In this document: positions 44,600 to 55,769 of the stretch, piece by piece | Position numbering within the stretch: the stretch's first letter is position 1 | Layout: the number at the start of each line of letters is the position of its first letter | Origin: Pseudomonadota bacterium | GTDB lineage: Bacteria; Pseudomonadota; Alphaproteobacteria; Rhizobiales; Hyphomicrobiaceae | Assembly (NCBI GenBank): GCA_023410905.1 | Contig: JAEYPL010000284.1 | Location: 6,813 to 70,812 of the forward strand | Length of the DNA: 64,000 nt | Reading direction: 5' to 3' | Notes under the pieces: generated by a model | What the model saw: only the letters and a program-made list of their open reading frames with translations | Told to the model about the DNA's origin: nothing | Databases searched by the model: none | Made by a program: the position numbers and the translations under genes

Positions 44600-44649
44600 A
44601 AATGCCGTGGTGCCCCTCAGATCGAGGGTGCACTGCGGCATTTCCTTTT
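44600..44649 (+). terminator. Intrinsic terminator after fhs
   Basis: A long interrupted stem pairs AAATGCCG with CGGCATTT and, inside, GTGC and CCTC with GAGG and GCAC around a short loop; CCTTTTG follows. It starts 30 bases after the fhs stop and marks the end of the oxalate-C1 unit. Confidence 0.8.
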
Positions 44650-44752
44650 GCCATTAATCCAGGCGTCCGAATGTCTGGACAACGGGTTGCATTCCCTGCG
44701 AAAAGACAGCAATGTATCTTTCAGATGGATGATGTGAAGAGCACGTCCGGCA

Positions 44753-46870
<2,118 letters not shown>

Positions 46871-46984
46871 GTCGTCGCAAACGGGTGCCGCTCATTATTC
46901 GCGACGCGCTCGACTTCGACCGCAATACGGAAGGAAGCGAAGAATGGAAAGCCTAGTTTAAGGGTTTACCGAGGAGGACTGGCA

Positions 46985-48586
46985 ATGAAGTGGAAGACAA
47001 GCGTATTGGCACTACCGCTCGCGGCCGCGTTTGCGGTCGCAGGTCTGGGGGCACCCCAGGCTCAAGAGCCCAAGCGGGGCGGCGTTCTCAAATTCGTCGT
47101 TCCCGATGAGCCGCCGAGCTTCGATGGCCACCGTGAGACGACATTCGCGCTGATCCATCCGATCGCACCGTTCTACAGCGTGCTCATCCGCCCCGATCCG
47201 CAGGACCCCGACAATCCTGCGAAGTTCCAGTGCGATATCTGCACAGAGATGCCGTCCCCCACGGACGACGGCAAGACCTTCACATTCAAGATCCGCCAGG
47301 GTCTAAAGTTCCACGACGGCACGCCGCTGACATCGGCGGATGTACTTGCGACGTTCCAGCGGATCATCTTCCCGAAGGAAGGCATCTCGAGCGCCCGTCA
47401 GGCTCAGCTCTCGATGGTCGAGAGCGTCACCGCCCCGGATGCCGACACCATTGTCTTCAAGCTGAAGCATCCTTCTGGCGCGTTCATCCCGGCGCTCGCC
47501 GCACCGTTCCACTTCATCTACTCGAAGGCGAAGCTGGATGCGGATCCGCGCTGGTACGAGCAGAACGTGATGGGCTCTGGCCCGTTCGTGTTCGACGTGC
47601 GTGAAGCCGGCGCTCGCATCACCGGCAAGCGGTACGAGAACTATCACCACAAGGGCCAGCCCTATCTCGATGGCTTCGAGGCCATCTTCGCGAAGACCCA
47701 GACGCTCCGCGTCCAGGCCATTCGCGGCGATCAGGCTGCCGTCGAGTTCCGTGGCCTTCCGCCCAAGAGCCGTGACGATCTCGTCGCCGCACTCGGCAAG
47801 GACATCACCGTCCAGGAGAGCGACTGGAACTGTCTGCTGATCACGTCGCCGAACCACGAGCGCAAGCCGTTCGACGATGCTCGCGTGCGCCGTGCGCTGA
47901 CCCTGGCAGTCGATCGCTGGGGCGGAGCGGAAGCTCTCTCCAAGATCGCAATCGTGAAGACGGTCGGCGGTATCGTGTTTCCGAACCATCCGCTTGCAGC
48001 AACCAAGGAAGAGCTGCAGAAGATGGCCGGCTACTGGCCCGACATCAAGAAGTCGCGCGAGGAAGCTCGCCGCCTTCTCAAGGAAGCCGGGCAGGAGAAC
48101 CTCAAGTTCACCCTCGCCAACCGCGCCGTTGACCAGCCCTACACCATCGTCGGCACATGGCTGATCGATCAGTGGAAGCAGATCGGCGTCGAGGTCACGC
48201 AGAAGGCAGAGGCGACTGGGCCCTTCTATGCCCAGCTTCGCTCAGGCAACTTCGATGTCGCTCTCGACTTCAACTGCCAGTCGGTCGTCAATCCGCTGGC
48301 CGACACATCGAAGTTCCTCGGTGTTGCCGCCGGCGACCAGTACGGCCGTTACAAGAACCAGAAGATCGAAGACATGCACGCCAAGATGAACCAGACGGCG
48401 GATGTCGGCGAGCAGCGCAAGATCATGCGTGAGTTCGAGCGCATCGTGCTCGACGAGGAAGCCCACAACTCGATCTCGCTGTGGTGGTACCGCATCATTC
48501 CGCACCGTTCGTACATGAAGGGGTGGAAGGTGAGCTCGAGCCATTACATCAACAATCAGCTCGACGTGGTCTGGCTCGACAAGTGA
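46985..48586 (+). CDS. Peptide ABC importer substrate-binding protein, family 5
   Basis: This 533-residue periplasmic protein has a signal peptide (MKWKTSVLALPLAAAF, cleavage near PQAQEP) and the family-5 pattern KRGGVLKFVVPDEPPSFDGH, then DGKTFTFKIRQGLKFHDGTP and LTSADVLATFQR. Later VRRALTLAVDRWGGAEALSK also fits. Members bind dipeptides, oligopeptides, glutathione, nickel or opines. GAGGAGG lies upstream of the ATG. The gene lies between the fused ATPase and the permeases, and a hairpin after it may raise its expression relative to them. Confidence 0.92.
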   Translation: MKWKTSVLALPLAAAFAVAGLGAPQAQEPKRGGVLKFVVPDEPPSFDGHRETTFALIHPIAPFYSVLIRPDPQDPDNPAKFQCDICTEMPSPTDDGKTFTFKIRQGLKFHDGTPLTSADVLATFQRIIFPKEGISSARQAQLSMVESVTAPDADTIVFKLKHPSGAFIPALAAPFHFIYSKAKLDADPRWYEQNVMGSGPFVFDVREAGARITGKRYENYHHKGQPYLDGFEAIFAKTQTLRVQAIRGDQAAVEFRGLPPKSRDDLVAALGKDITVQESDWNCLLITSPNHERKPFDDARVRRALTLAVDRWGGAEALSKIAIVKTVGGIVFPNHPLAATKEELQKMAGYWPDIKKSREEARRLLKEAGQENLKFTLANRAVDQPYTIVGTWLIDQWKQIGVEVTQKAEATGPFYAQLRSGNFDVALDFNCQSVVNPLADTSKFLGVAAGDQYGRYKNQKIEDMHAKMNQTADVGEQRKIMREFERIVLDEEAHNSISLWWYRIIPHRSYMKGWKVSSSHYINNQLDVVWLDK

Positions 48587-48613
48587 TCGGACGGAACTGA
48601 GCACAGACAAAAT

Positions 48614-48639
48614 GGGCCACGGCCTCTAGGCCGTGGCCC
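48614..48639 (+). promoter_or_regulatory. Perfect hairpin between binding-protein and permease genes
   Basis: GGGCCACGGCC and GGCCGTGGCCC, eleven bases each, pair perfectly around TCTA. No T-run follows, so transcription can continue to the permeases. It probably protects the upstream binding-protein mRNA or causes partial termination. Confidence 0.65.
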
Positions 48640-48674
48640 TTGACCAAGCAAACATCACGGGAATCTGGACCACC

Positions 48675-49649
48675 ATGCTGCGCTACGTGATCAAGCGACT
48701 CCTGCTCATGATCCCGACGCTGTTCGGCGCGGCGGTTCTCATATTCCTGCTCATGCGGACCATCCCCGGCGATATCTGCTTTCTCCGGCTCGCGGCGGGC
48801 GGTGGCTCGGTCGCGCAGGACGTGCTGAACAACTGCCGACGCGAGCTCGGCCTCGATCAGCCGATGCTTATGCAGTTCTGGACCTTCATCAAAGGCCTCG
48901 TGACGTTCGACTTCGGCAAGTCCATGTGGACGAACCGGCCCATCGTCGATGAGATCGCTCTGCGCTTCCAGCTTTCGCTTCAGGTCGCGATCATGGCGAC
49001 GCTGACAGCCATCCTGATTGCGATCCCGCTCGGCACGATTGCCGCGGTAAAGCAGAACACCTGGATCGATTATTTCGTCCGCACGTTCACGATTGCGGGC
49101 ATCGCGATGCCGTCGTTCTGGCTCGGCATCCTGATCATCCTTGGCATTCTCGTGACCAGTAAGGCGTTGTTCGGTATGCCGTGGATGCCTCCGATCCGCT
49201 ACGTGCCGATCTGGCAGGATCCCTGGTACAATCTCTCGATGCTGATCTGGCCAGCACTGGCCACGGGCTATCGCTACTCCGCCGTCGCGACGCGCATGAC
49301 GAGGTCAGCGCTGCTCGAGGTGCTGCGCGAAGATTACGTTCGCACCGCGCGCGCCAAGGGCCTGTACGAGAAGCTCGTCATCAATCGCCATGCGCTGCGC
49401 AACGCGCTGCTGCCGGTCGTGACTGTCGTCGGCATCGAGTTTGCATTCCTCATGGGCGGGCTCGTCGTCACCGAGCAGGTTTTCAATTTGAACGGCCTCG
49501 GCAAGTTGTTCGTCGAGTCGGTGCTCAATCACGACTACGCCATGACCCAGTTCCTCGTGATGATGGTGGTTGCCATCTTCGCCTTCACGAACTTCGTGGT
49601 CGACATCTGCTATGCGTGGCTCGATCCGCGCATTCGCTACAGCCGCTGA
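48675..49649 (+). CDS. Peptide ABC importer permease, DppB/OppB type
   Basis: This 324-residue membrane subunit starts with the characteristic MLRYVIKRLLLMIPTLFG and has six helices. The periplasmic insert between helices 1 and 2 contains RRELGLDQPMLMQFW, and the ATPase-contact loop is DYVRTARAKGLYEKLVINRH. I start at the ATG beginning this conserved run; a start 14 codons earlier overlaps the preceding hairpin. It lies 12 bases before the partner permease. Confidence 0.91.
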   Translation: MLRYVIKRLLLMIPTLFGAAVLIFLLMRTIPGDICFLRLAAGGGSVAQDVLNNCRRELGLDQPMLMQFWTFIKGLVTFDFGKSMWTNRPIVDEIALRFQLSLQVAIMATLTAILIAIPLGTIAAVKQNTWIDYFVRTFTIAGIAMPSFWLGILIILGILVTSKALFGMPWMPPIRYVPIWQDPWYNLSMLIWPALATGYRYSAVATRMTRSALLEVLREDYVRTARAKGLYEKLVINRHALRNALLPVVTVVGIEFAFLMGGLVVTEQVFNLNGLGKLFVESVLNHDYAMTQFLVMMVVAIFAFTNFVVDICYAWLDPRIRYSR

Positions 49650-49661
49650 CCGGAGGGCGAC

Positions 49662-50558
49662 ATGGCCACAGAGACTGTCACCCCCGGAACCGTCGTCGAA
49701 GACATCCCGCGCAAGCCGACTCTGCTCGGCGCGCTTCGATCGTTCTGCCGCGGAAATCCCCTCGGCGCCTTCGGTGGCTTCATCGTCGTCACCATGTGCG
49801 TGATGGCGATCTTCGCGCCGCTTCTCACGAGCTACGACCCGACAGCGAACGATTTTGGCGCCATGCTGGCCGCGCCCGATTGGGAGCATTGGCTCGGGAC
49901 AGACCAGTTCGGTCGCGATCTCCTGTCGCGCATTATCTACGGTGCGCGCACGGCCTTGCTCGTCGGCTTCGTGTCGTCATTTATCGGCTGCTTCCTCGGG
50001 CTCATCCTCGGCGTGACTTCAGCCTACTTCGGTGGGCGCTTCGACCTGCTCTTCCAGCGCGTCATGGATGTCTTCATGGCGTTCCCGCTGATCATTCTCG
50101 CCCTCGCCGTCGTCGCTATCTTCGGCACCGGCATCACGAACGTGATCATCGCCATCACGATCCCTGTGGTGCCGCGTGCTGCCCGCATCGTGCGCGCGAG
50201 CGCGCTTGCCATTCGCGAGATGCCGTACGTCGACGCCGCGCGCGCAAACGGCTTCAGTCATTCGCGCATCATCTTCCGCCACATGATGCCGAACGTCATG
50301 GCGCCGTTCCTGATCATTCTCACCGCGCAGGTCGGCCAGGCCATTCTGATCGAGGCCTCGCTTTCCTATCTCGGCCTCGGCGTTCAGGAGCCGGTCCCTG
50401 CGTGGGGTCTCATGCTGCGCGGCGGTGCGCAGGAGTACGCCGAAAGTGCACCGTGGGTCGCGATCTTCCCGGGCCTCGCCATCACGCTCGCCGTGTTCGG
50501 CTTCAATCTCTTCGGCGACGCGCTGCGCGACTGGCTTGATCCAAAGATGAAGACCTGA
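49662..50558 (+). CDS. Peptide ABC importer permease, DppC/OppC type
   Basis: This 298-residue second permease has the DppC features: an N-terminal cytoplasmic stretch, the periplasmic motif HWLGTDQFGRDLLSRIIYGA near residue 78, and the coupling loop PYVDAARANGFSHSRIIFRH. The C-terminus (NLFGDALRDWLDPKMKT) is typical. GGAGGGCGAC precedes the ATG. It ends six bases before the stop of the convergent gamma-glutamyltransferase gene, completing the importer. Confidence 0.92.
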   Translation: MATETVTPGTVVEDIPRKPTLLGALRSFCRGNPLGAFGGFIVVTMCVMAIFAPLLTSYDPTANDFGAMLAAPDWEHWLGTDQFGRDLLSRIIYGARTALLVGFVSSFIGCFLGLILGVTSAYFGGRFDLLFQRVMDVFMAFPLIILALAVVAIFGTGITNVIIAITIPVVPRAARIVRASALAIREMPYVDAARANGFSHSRIIFRHMMPNVMAPFLIILTAQVGQAILIEASLSYLGLGVQEPVPAWGLMLRGGAQEYAESAPWVAIFPGLAITLAVFGFNLFGDALRDWLDPKMKT

Positions 50559-50564
50559 CGGCGC

Positions 50565-52421
50565 TCAATCGCCGAGTGCCACGCCCTCACGTCGTGGATC
50601 CGCCCCACCTTCCAGGTGATTGGGTCCGCGGCGCACGACGATGTGCGTTCCGGAGGTCATGAGGTCGAAGTCGATACGGTGGCCCAGCGGCTTCAGTCGC
50701 AGCGCCTGCCAGATCGTCGAACCCCACGCCCATGGCCGCGTGAGCACGTCATAAGCGGACGCGGTGGTCGATTCGAGCTCGAAGGCGCGCCCCTGGCTGC
50801 CGAAGTTCGCGAGCGCCACTGCCTCCTGCGCATTCATTTCCCAGTCGATCAGCGCCACGAGCGACTTGACCACATAGAGAATGATGCGGCTGCCGCCCGG
50901 AGAGCCCATGACAGCTTTCAGCTGTCCATCCGCGTCGAGAACGATCGTCGGCGCCATGGAGCTGCGTGGTCGCTTACCGCCGGCCACGCGATTGGCGATC
51001 GGGCGTCCCTGCGCGTCAGCAGGGCGGAACGAGAAGTCAGTCAGCTCATTGTTGAGCAGGAACCCCGCCGCCCAGATACGCGAACCGAACGCAGCCTCGA
51101 TTGTCGTCGTCATGGATACGGCATTGCCTGCGCCATCGACGATCGAGATGTGGCTCGTGCCCGAAGCCTCCTGCGTGGCGTCATCGCCGAAAAGGTACGC
51201 ACCATCGGCGCCAGGGTTGCCGGCTTCAACGCGGCCGGCTGCGCTGAGCGGCGCAATGAGCGCACGACGGCGCTCGAGGTAGTGCGTCCCCAACAGCCCT
51301 GGCGGAATCTTCACGAAATCGGAATCCGCGAGATAGCGGTTGCGGTCCGCATAGGCGAGCTTCTGCGCTTCCGCGATGATGTGGAGCGCGCGCGCATTGA
51401 GCGCTGCACTCGGCCCCCGGCCAAGATCGAACGGCTCGACCAGCCGCAGGGTCTGGCCGACCGTATGCGCGCCCGAAGACGGCGGCCCCATGCCGCAAAC
51501 GTTGAAATCGCGATAAGGCACGCACACGGGCTCGCGCTCGCGCGGCTGATAGCCTGCGAGGTCGGCTCGCGTGATGTCTCCGACCGGCGCGGGTCCGCTC
51601 GCGACCGCCTCGATGACACGATCGGCGAGCGGTCCATCGTGGAGCGCACGCGCACCGTCGCGCGCGATCAACTCCAGCGTTTCGGCGAACTCTGGATTGC
51701 GGAGCCGATGGCCCGGTGCCCACGCCTTGCCGCTCGCATCGAAGAAATAGTGACGTGCCGCCGATGAGAATGCCTCGGGGCCCATCCAGTCGAGCAGCAG
51801 GGTAAGTCGCGGCGAGACGAGGAAACCGTCACGCGCGAGCGCGATCGCGGGCGCAAAAAGCCGCGCCCACGGCAGGCGGCCATGCTGGCGATGTACATGC
51901 TCCATCAGGGCGAGCACACCGGGAACGCCGACGGCCGCTCCCGAGCCAATGGCCTTCGCAAAAGAAATCGGCTTTCCATCCGCGTCGAGAAAGCGGTTTG
52001 GCTGAGCAGCGGCAGGCGCCGTCTCGCGGCCGTCATACGTCTTGAGCGTACGCGTCGCGGCATCGAAGTGGAGGAGAAAGGCACCGCCGCCGATGCCCGA
52101 TGACTGCGGCTCGACGAGATTCAGCACAAGTTGCACGGCCACAGCGGCATCCACTGCGCTACCGCCCACGCGCAGGATTTCGCGGCCGGCTTCGCTGGCG
52201 TACGGGTTTGCGGCCGCGACCATGTGATGGCGGGCAACGGCGAGGCCGCGGCTGTGACGGCCCGAGGCAGCCTCGGGCGCTGCGCGCGTCGGGCCCGCAG
52301 CCGGGAGTGTTTGCGCAGCGGGATGAGTGATGGTGGACGCGAGGGGCGGGATCGCGAGGAGTAGTGCCAGTGCGCGGCGGAGCAGAAAAGAACGTCTGGG
52401 CATCATGGCAGAGAGTGTCAT
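50565..52421 (-). CDS. ggt: Gamma-glutamyltransferase
   Basis: The 618-residue precursor should be exported and cleave itself into two subunits that hydrolyse or transfer gamma-glutamyl groups, for example from glutathione. The signal peptide (PRRSFLLRRALALLLAIPPL) precedes AAANPYASEAGREILRVGGS. The autocleavage site is in ASGTSHISIVD, where Thr422 becomes the N-terminal nucleophile, followed by the conserved GNAVSMTTTIEAAFGS and the oxyanion GSPGGSRI region. Start could also be the Met at 52403. It is convergent with a peptide-type importer, so periplasmic breakdown and uptake of glutathione fragments is a reasonable joint role. Confidence 0.92.
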   Translation of the reverse strand: MTLSAMMPRRSFLLRRALALLLAIPPLASTITHPAAQTLPAAGPTRAAPEAASGRHSRGLAVARHHMVAAANPYASEAGREILRVGGSAVDAAVAVQLVLNLVEPQSSGIGGGAFLLHFDAATRTLKTYDGRETAPAAAQPNRFLDADGKPISFAKAIGSGAAVGVPGVLALMEHVHRQHGRLPWARLFAPAIALARDGFLVSPRLTLLLDWMGPEAFSSAARHYFFDASGKAWAPGHRLRNPEFAETLELIARDGARALHDGPLADRVIEAVASGPAPVGDITRADLAGYQPREREPVCVPYRDFNVCGMGPPSSGAHTVGQTLRLVEPFDLGRGPSAALNARALHIIAEAQKLAYADRNRYLADSDFVKIPPGLLGTHYLERRRALIAPLSAAGRVEAGNPGADGAYLFGDDATQEASGTSHISIVDGAGNAVSMTTTIEAAFGSRIWAAGFLLNNELTDFSFRPADAQGRPIANRVAGGKRPRSSMAPTIVLDADGQLKAVMGSPGGSRIILYVVKSLVALIDWEMNAQEAVALANFGSQGRAFELESTTASAYDVLTRPWAWGSTIWQALRLKPLGHRIDFDLMTSGTHIVVRRGPNHLEGGADPRREGVALGD

Positions 52422-52481
52422 CCGCTCGTTGCCCGGTGACAGGCAGCATACCCTGCACGCTCGCAGCGCCGCCGCGATCGG

Positions 52482-55400
52482 TCAATGGAAATCGCGCGAC
52501 TTCGGCAGGATGCGTTCGTTGCGCGGATGGCCGGCCCAGCGCGGCTGCTCCTTTGAGCGGGCAGAACCTGGATTCGGGCGGAGAACTTCATCGGCGCGCG
52601 CGATCGGTACCGGCATCGTCTCGCGGCCGCTCTCGCTCAAGAGGCTCAGCCATTCCGTACGATCCTCGAGCCGCGCGGCGACAATGTGAATGATCTCGTC
52701 CTTCCGCTGAACGCGTCCATGAATGACAATGAGGCGGGACGCCATCACGACGCGGCGGTAGAGCCTCATTGTTTTCGCCCACACCACTATATTCGCGATG
52801 CCGGTCTCGTCCTCTATGGTCATGAATATCACCCCTTTGGCCGTGCCGGGCTGCTGTCGCACAAGCACGACGCCGGCTACGGATACCCACTGCCCATTCC
52901 GCGCTGTTCGCAGATCCGCGCAGGCCAAAATGCGCCGTCGCGTGAGACCGCCACGCAGGAACTTTACCGGATGCGCTTTGAGTGAGAGGCGGAGTGTCTG
53001 GTAGTCGGTAACGACATGGTCGGGAAGCGGCATCTGCGGAAGTGCGACTGCCGGCTCAGGTCCGGCTTCGCGCGTTTCGCTCCAGGCAAAGAGCGGCAGC
53101 GGCGCCACGCCATTGAGTGCCTTGACCTCCCACAGCGCCTGACGCCGATCGAGTCCGATCGAACGGAAGGCATCCGCTGCCGCCAGTCGCTCGATCGTCT
53201 CAAGGCGGACGCCACCACGTCGCCAGAGATCGTACGTATCTGTAAATGGCGCCGCCGCGCGCGCCGCCAGCAGTTTATCGCGGGTCTCTTTCTCGTTCAT
53301 GCCATCGATCTGGCGGAAGCCGAGACGCAGTGCCGGCCGACCGTCCGAGCCATCCGGCTCCAGCGTGCAGTCCCAATCCGAGTGATTGATATCCACGGGG
53401 CGTACCTCGACGCCGTTCTCACGCGCATCGCGCACGAGCTGGGCCGGCGCATAAAAACCCATAGGCTGCGAATTCAGCAGCGCCGCACAGAATGCCGCCG
53501 GATGATGATGCTTGATCCACGCCGAGACATAGACGAGCAACGCGAAGCTCGCAGCATGGCTCTCGGGAAAACCATATTCGCCAAAGCCTTTGATCTGGTT
53601 GAAGCAACGCTGTGCAAACTCGCGCGCGTAACCGCGCTCGACCATCTTTGAAACCATCTTCTCTTCGAGCTTTTCGATGGTCCCGCGACGGCGGAAGGCT
53701 GCCATGGCCTTTCTCAGCTCGTTGACCTCGACATCTGAAAATTGCGCGGCGGTCATGGCAATGCGCATGGCCTGCTCCTGAAAGAGCGGCACACCGAGAG
53801 TCTTGTGAAGGATGTTGCGTAGCTCGTCGGGATCGCCATTTTCGGGGAATGGATAGTCCACTTTCTCCATCTCATCCCGCCGACGCAGATAGGGGTGCAC
53901 CATGTCGCCTTGAATTGGGCCGGGGCGCACGATCGCCACCTCGATAACGAGATCGTAGAAGCATCGGGGCTTAAGGCGCGGCAGCATGTTCATCTGCGCA
54001 CGGCTCTCGACCTGGAAAACGCCGATGGCCTCGGCCCGGCACAGCATGTCGTAAACCTTCGCGTCCGCGCGCGGGAGATTGGCGAGTGTCAGATGCTTGT
54101 TCTCATGCATCGCAATCAGGTCGAAGGCGCGGCGGATGCAGGTGAGCATACCGAGACCCAGCACATCCACCTTGAGCAGATTGAGTGCAGCGAGATCATC
54201 CTTGTCCCACTCGACGAATGTGCGCTTTTCCATAGCCGCATTGCCAATTGGCACCGTTTCGACCAGGGGACCGCGCGTTAGAACGAAGCCGCCGACATGC
54301 TGGGAAAGATGGCGGGGAAATTCGATCAATTCATCGGTCAGCTCAAGCACACGCTGGAGCAAGCGATCATCGGGATCCAGACCGGCTTCGCGCACCCGTT
54401 GATCGGGCAGCGCTCCGCCTGAGCGCGTGCCCCACACCATGCCGGCGAGCGCCGCGACCGTATCCTCGCTGAGCCCCATCGCCTTGCCAACGTCGCGCAC
54501 AGCCGAGCGGGAGCGATAGCTGATGACGGTGGCAGCGAGACCTGCACGATGGCGCCCATACTTGCCATAAATGTACTGGATGACCTCCTCGCGTCGCTCG
54601 TGCTCGAAATCGACGTCAATATCCGGTGGCTCCTTCCGATCGGCGCTGATGAAGCGCTCGAAGAGGAGATCGACCTCTGTCGGATTCACCGCGGTAATGC
54701 CGAGGCAGTAGCAGACCACCGAGTTGGCAGCCGAGCCGCGCCCCTGACAGAGGATCTGCTCGCGGCGCGCGAAGGCGACGATGTCATGGACCGTAAGGAA
54801 ATAGGGCGCGTATTCGAGCTTGGCGATTAATGCAAGTTCCTTATCAAGAAGACCGCGCACTTTTTCGGATACGCCATCAGGGAAATACTTTCGCGCGCCG
54901 GCATCGACGAGATCGATGAGATGTGCCTGCGGCGTCTTGCCGGGAGGTACGGGTTCGTCAGGGTATTCGTATTTGAGATCGTCGAGATTGAATGTGCAGG
55001 CGGCTGCAATATCGAGCGTATGTGCAAGCGCCGTTTTGTGTCCCTCGAAGAGGCGCGCCATCTCGTGCGGCGGCTTGATGTAGCGCTCGGCATTGGGCGC
55101 GAGCCGCAAGCCCGCCTCGCTGATGCGCACACCCTCGCGGATGCAAGTCAGTACGTCCTGGAGAGGGCGGCGATGGGGCGTGTGATAGAGCACATCGCCC
55201 GTCGCGACGAGCGGCACACGGCAGCGCCGGGCCAAAGATGCGAGCGCGGCAATGCGGGCGCGGTCGTCCCCGCGATAGCTGTGCGCGGCGGCGAGGAAGA
55301 GGGTGGCAGATGCGAGACTCGCCTTGAGGCGACGCAGCTCTGCCTCGAAGGCTGCATGCGCATCTTCCATCTGCCAGCTCCAGCCCTCGGGAGGCAGCGC

Positions 55401-55769
55401 AATCATGATCTGGCCGAACGCCGCGGCCGCAACGTCTTCGAGCGCGAGAAGGCATTCGCCTTTGCCGGCAGCAAGCTGGCCTTGTGAAAGAAGACGGCAG
55501 AGACGGCCATAAGCCTCGCGGTCCGTCGGCAGGCAGATGAGGCTCGGCGCATCGATGAGATCAAGACGCGCGCCGACGATCAGCTTGAGATCGGCCCGCT
55601 TTGCGGCCACATGCGCGCGCACGACACCGGCGAGCGTGTTGCGATCCGTGATTGCCAGCGCCGCGAGACCCTGAAGTTTCGCTTCCGCCACCAGCTCCTG
55701 AGGATGAGAGCCACCACGCAGAAAAGAGAAGTTGGTGGTTACCTGCAGCTCAGCATAAGCAGGCCTCAT
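52482..55769 (-). CDS. dnaE2: Error-prone DNA polymerase III alpha subunit DnaE2
   Basis: The 1095-residue polymerase carries out mutagenic lesion bypass with ImuA and ImuB. It has the DnaE2 layout: a PHP domain at the start (ELQVTTNFSFLRGGSHPQEL, LAALAITDRNTLAGVVRAH), the C-family palm with GRGSAANSVVCYCLGI and PDIDVDFEHERREEVIQYIY, the fingers, and a C-terminal OB fold (GVIFMTIEDETGIANIVVW). It is shorter than the replicative DnaE1 and lacks its C-terminal tau-binding region. The start overlaps the imuB stop by four bases. The whole unit lies behind a LexA box. Confidence 0.94.
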   Translation of the reverse strand: MRPAYAELQVTTNFSFLRGGSHPQELVAEAKLQGLAALAITDRNTLAGVVRAHVAAKRADLKLIVGARLDLIDAPSLICLPTDREAYGRLCRLLSQGQLAAGKGECLLALEDVAAAAFGQIMIALPPEGWSWQMEDAHAAFEAELRRLKASLASATLFLAAAHSYRGDDRARIAALASLARRCRVPLVATGDVLYHTPHRRPLQDVLTCIREGVRISEAGLRLAPNAERYIKPPHEMARLFEGHKTALAHTLDIAAACTFNLDDLKYEYPDEPVPPGKTPQAHLIDLVDAGARKYFPDGVSEKVRGLLDKELALIAKLEYAPYFLTVHDIVAFARREQILCQGRGSAANSVVCYCLGITAVNPTEVDLLFERFISADRKEPPDIDVDFEHERREEVIQYIYGKYGRHRAGLAATVISYRSRSAVRDVGKAMGLSEDTVAALAGMVWGTRSGGALPDQRVREAGLDPDDRLLQRVLELTDELIEFPRHLSQHVGGFVLTRGPLVETVPIGNAAMEKRTFVEWDKDDLAALNLLKVDVLGLGMLTCIRRAFDLIAMHENKHLTLANLPRADAKVYDMLCRAEAIGVFQVESRAQMNMLPRLKPRCFYDLVIEVAIVRPGPIQGDMVHPYLRRRDEMEKVDYPFPENGDPDELRNILHKTLGVPLFQEQAMRIAMTAAQFSDVEVNELRKAMAAFRRRGTIEKLEEKMVSKMVERGYAREFAQRCFNQIKGFGEYGFPESHAASFALLVYVSAWIKHHHPAAFCAALLNSQPMGFYAPAQLVRDARENGVEVRPVDINHSDWDCTLEPDGSDGRPALRLGFRQIDGMNEKETRDKLLAARAAAPFTDTYDLWRRGGVRLETIERLAAADAFRSIGLDRRQALWEVKALNGVAPLPLFAWSETREAGPEPAVALPQMPLPDHVVTDYQTLRLSLKAHPVKFLRGGLTRRRILACADLRTARNGQWVSVAGVVLVRQQPGTAKGVIFMTIEDETGIANIVVWAKTMRLYRRVVMASRLIVIHGRVQRKDEIIHIVAARLEDRTEWLSLLSESGRETMPVPIARADEVLRPNPGSARSKEQPRWAGHPRNERILPKSRDFH

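Noticed and set aside
42839..44641. 600-codon open frame opposite fhs
   Set aside because: Same reason: a high-GC antisense shadow of a clearly conserved enzyme.
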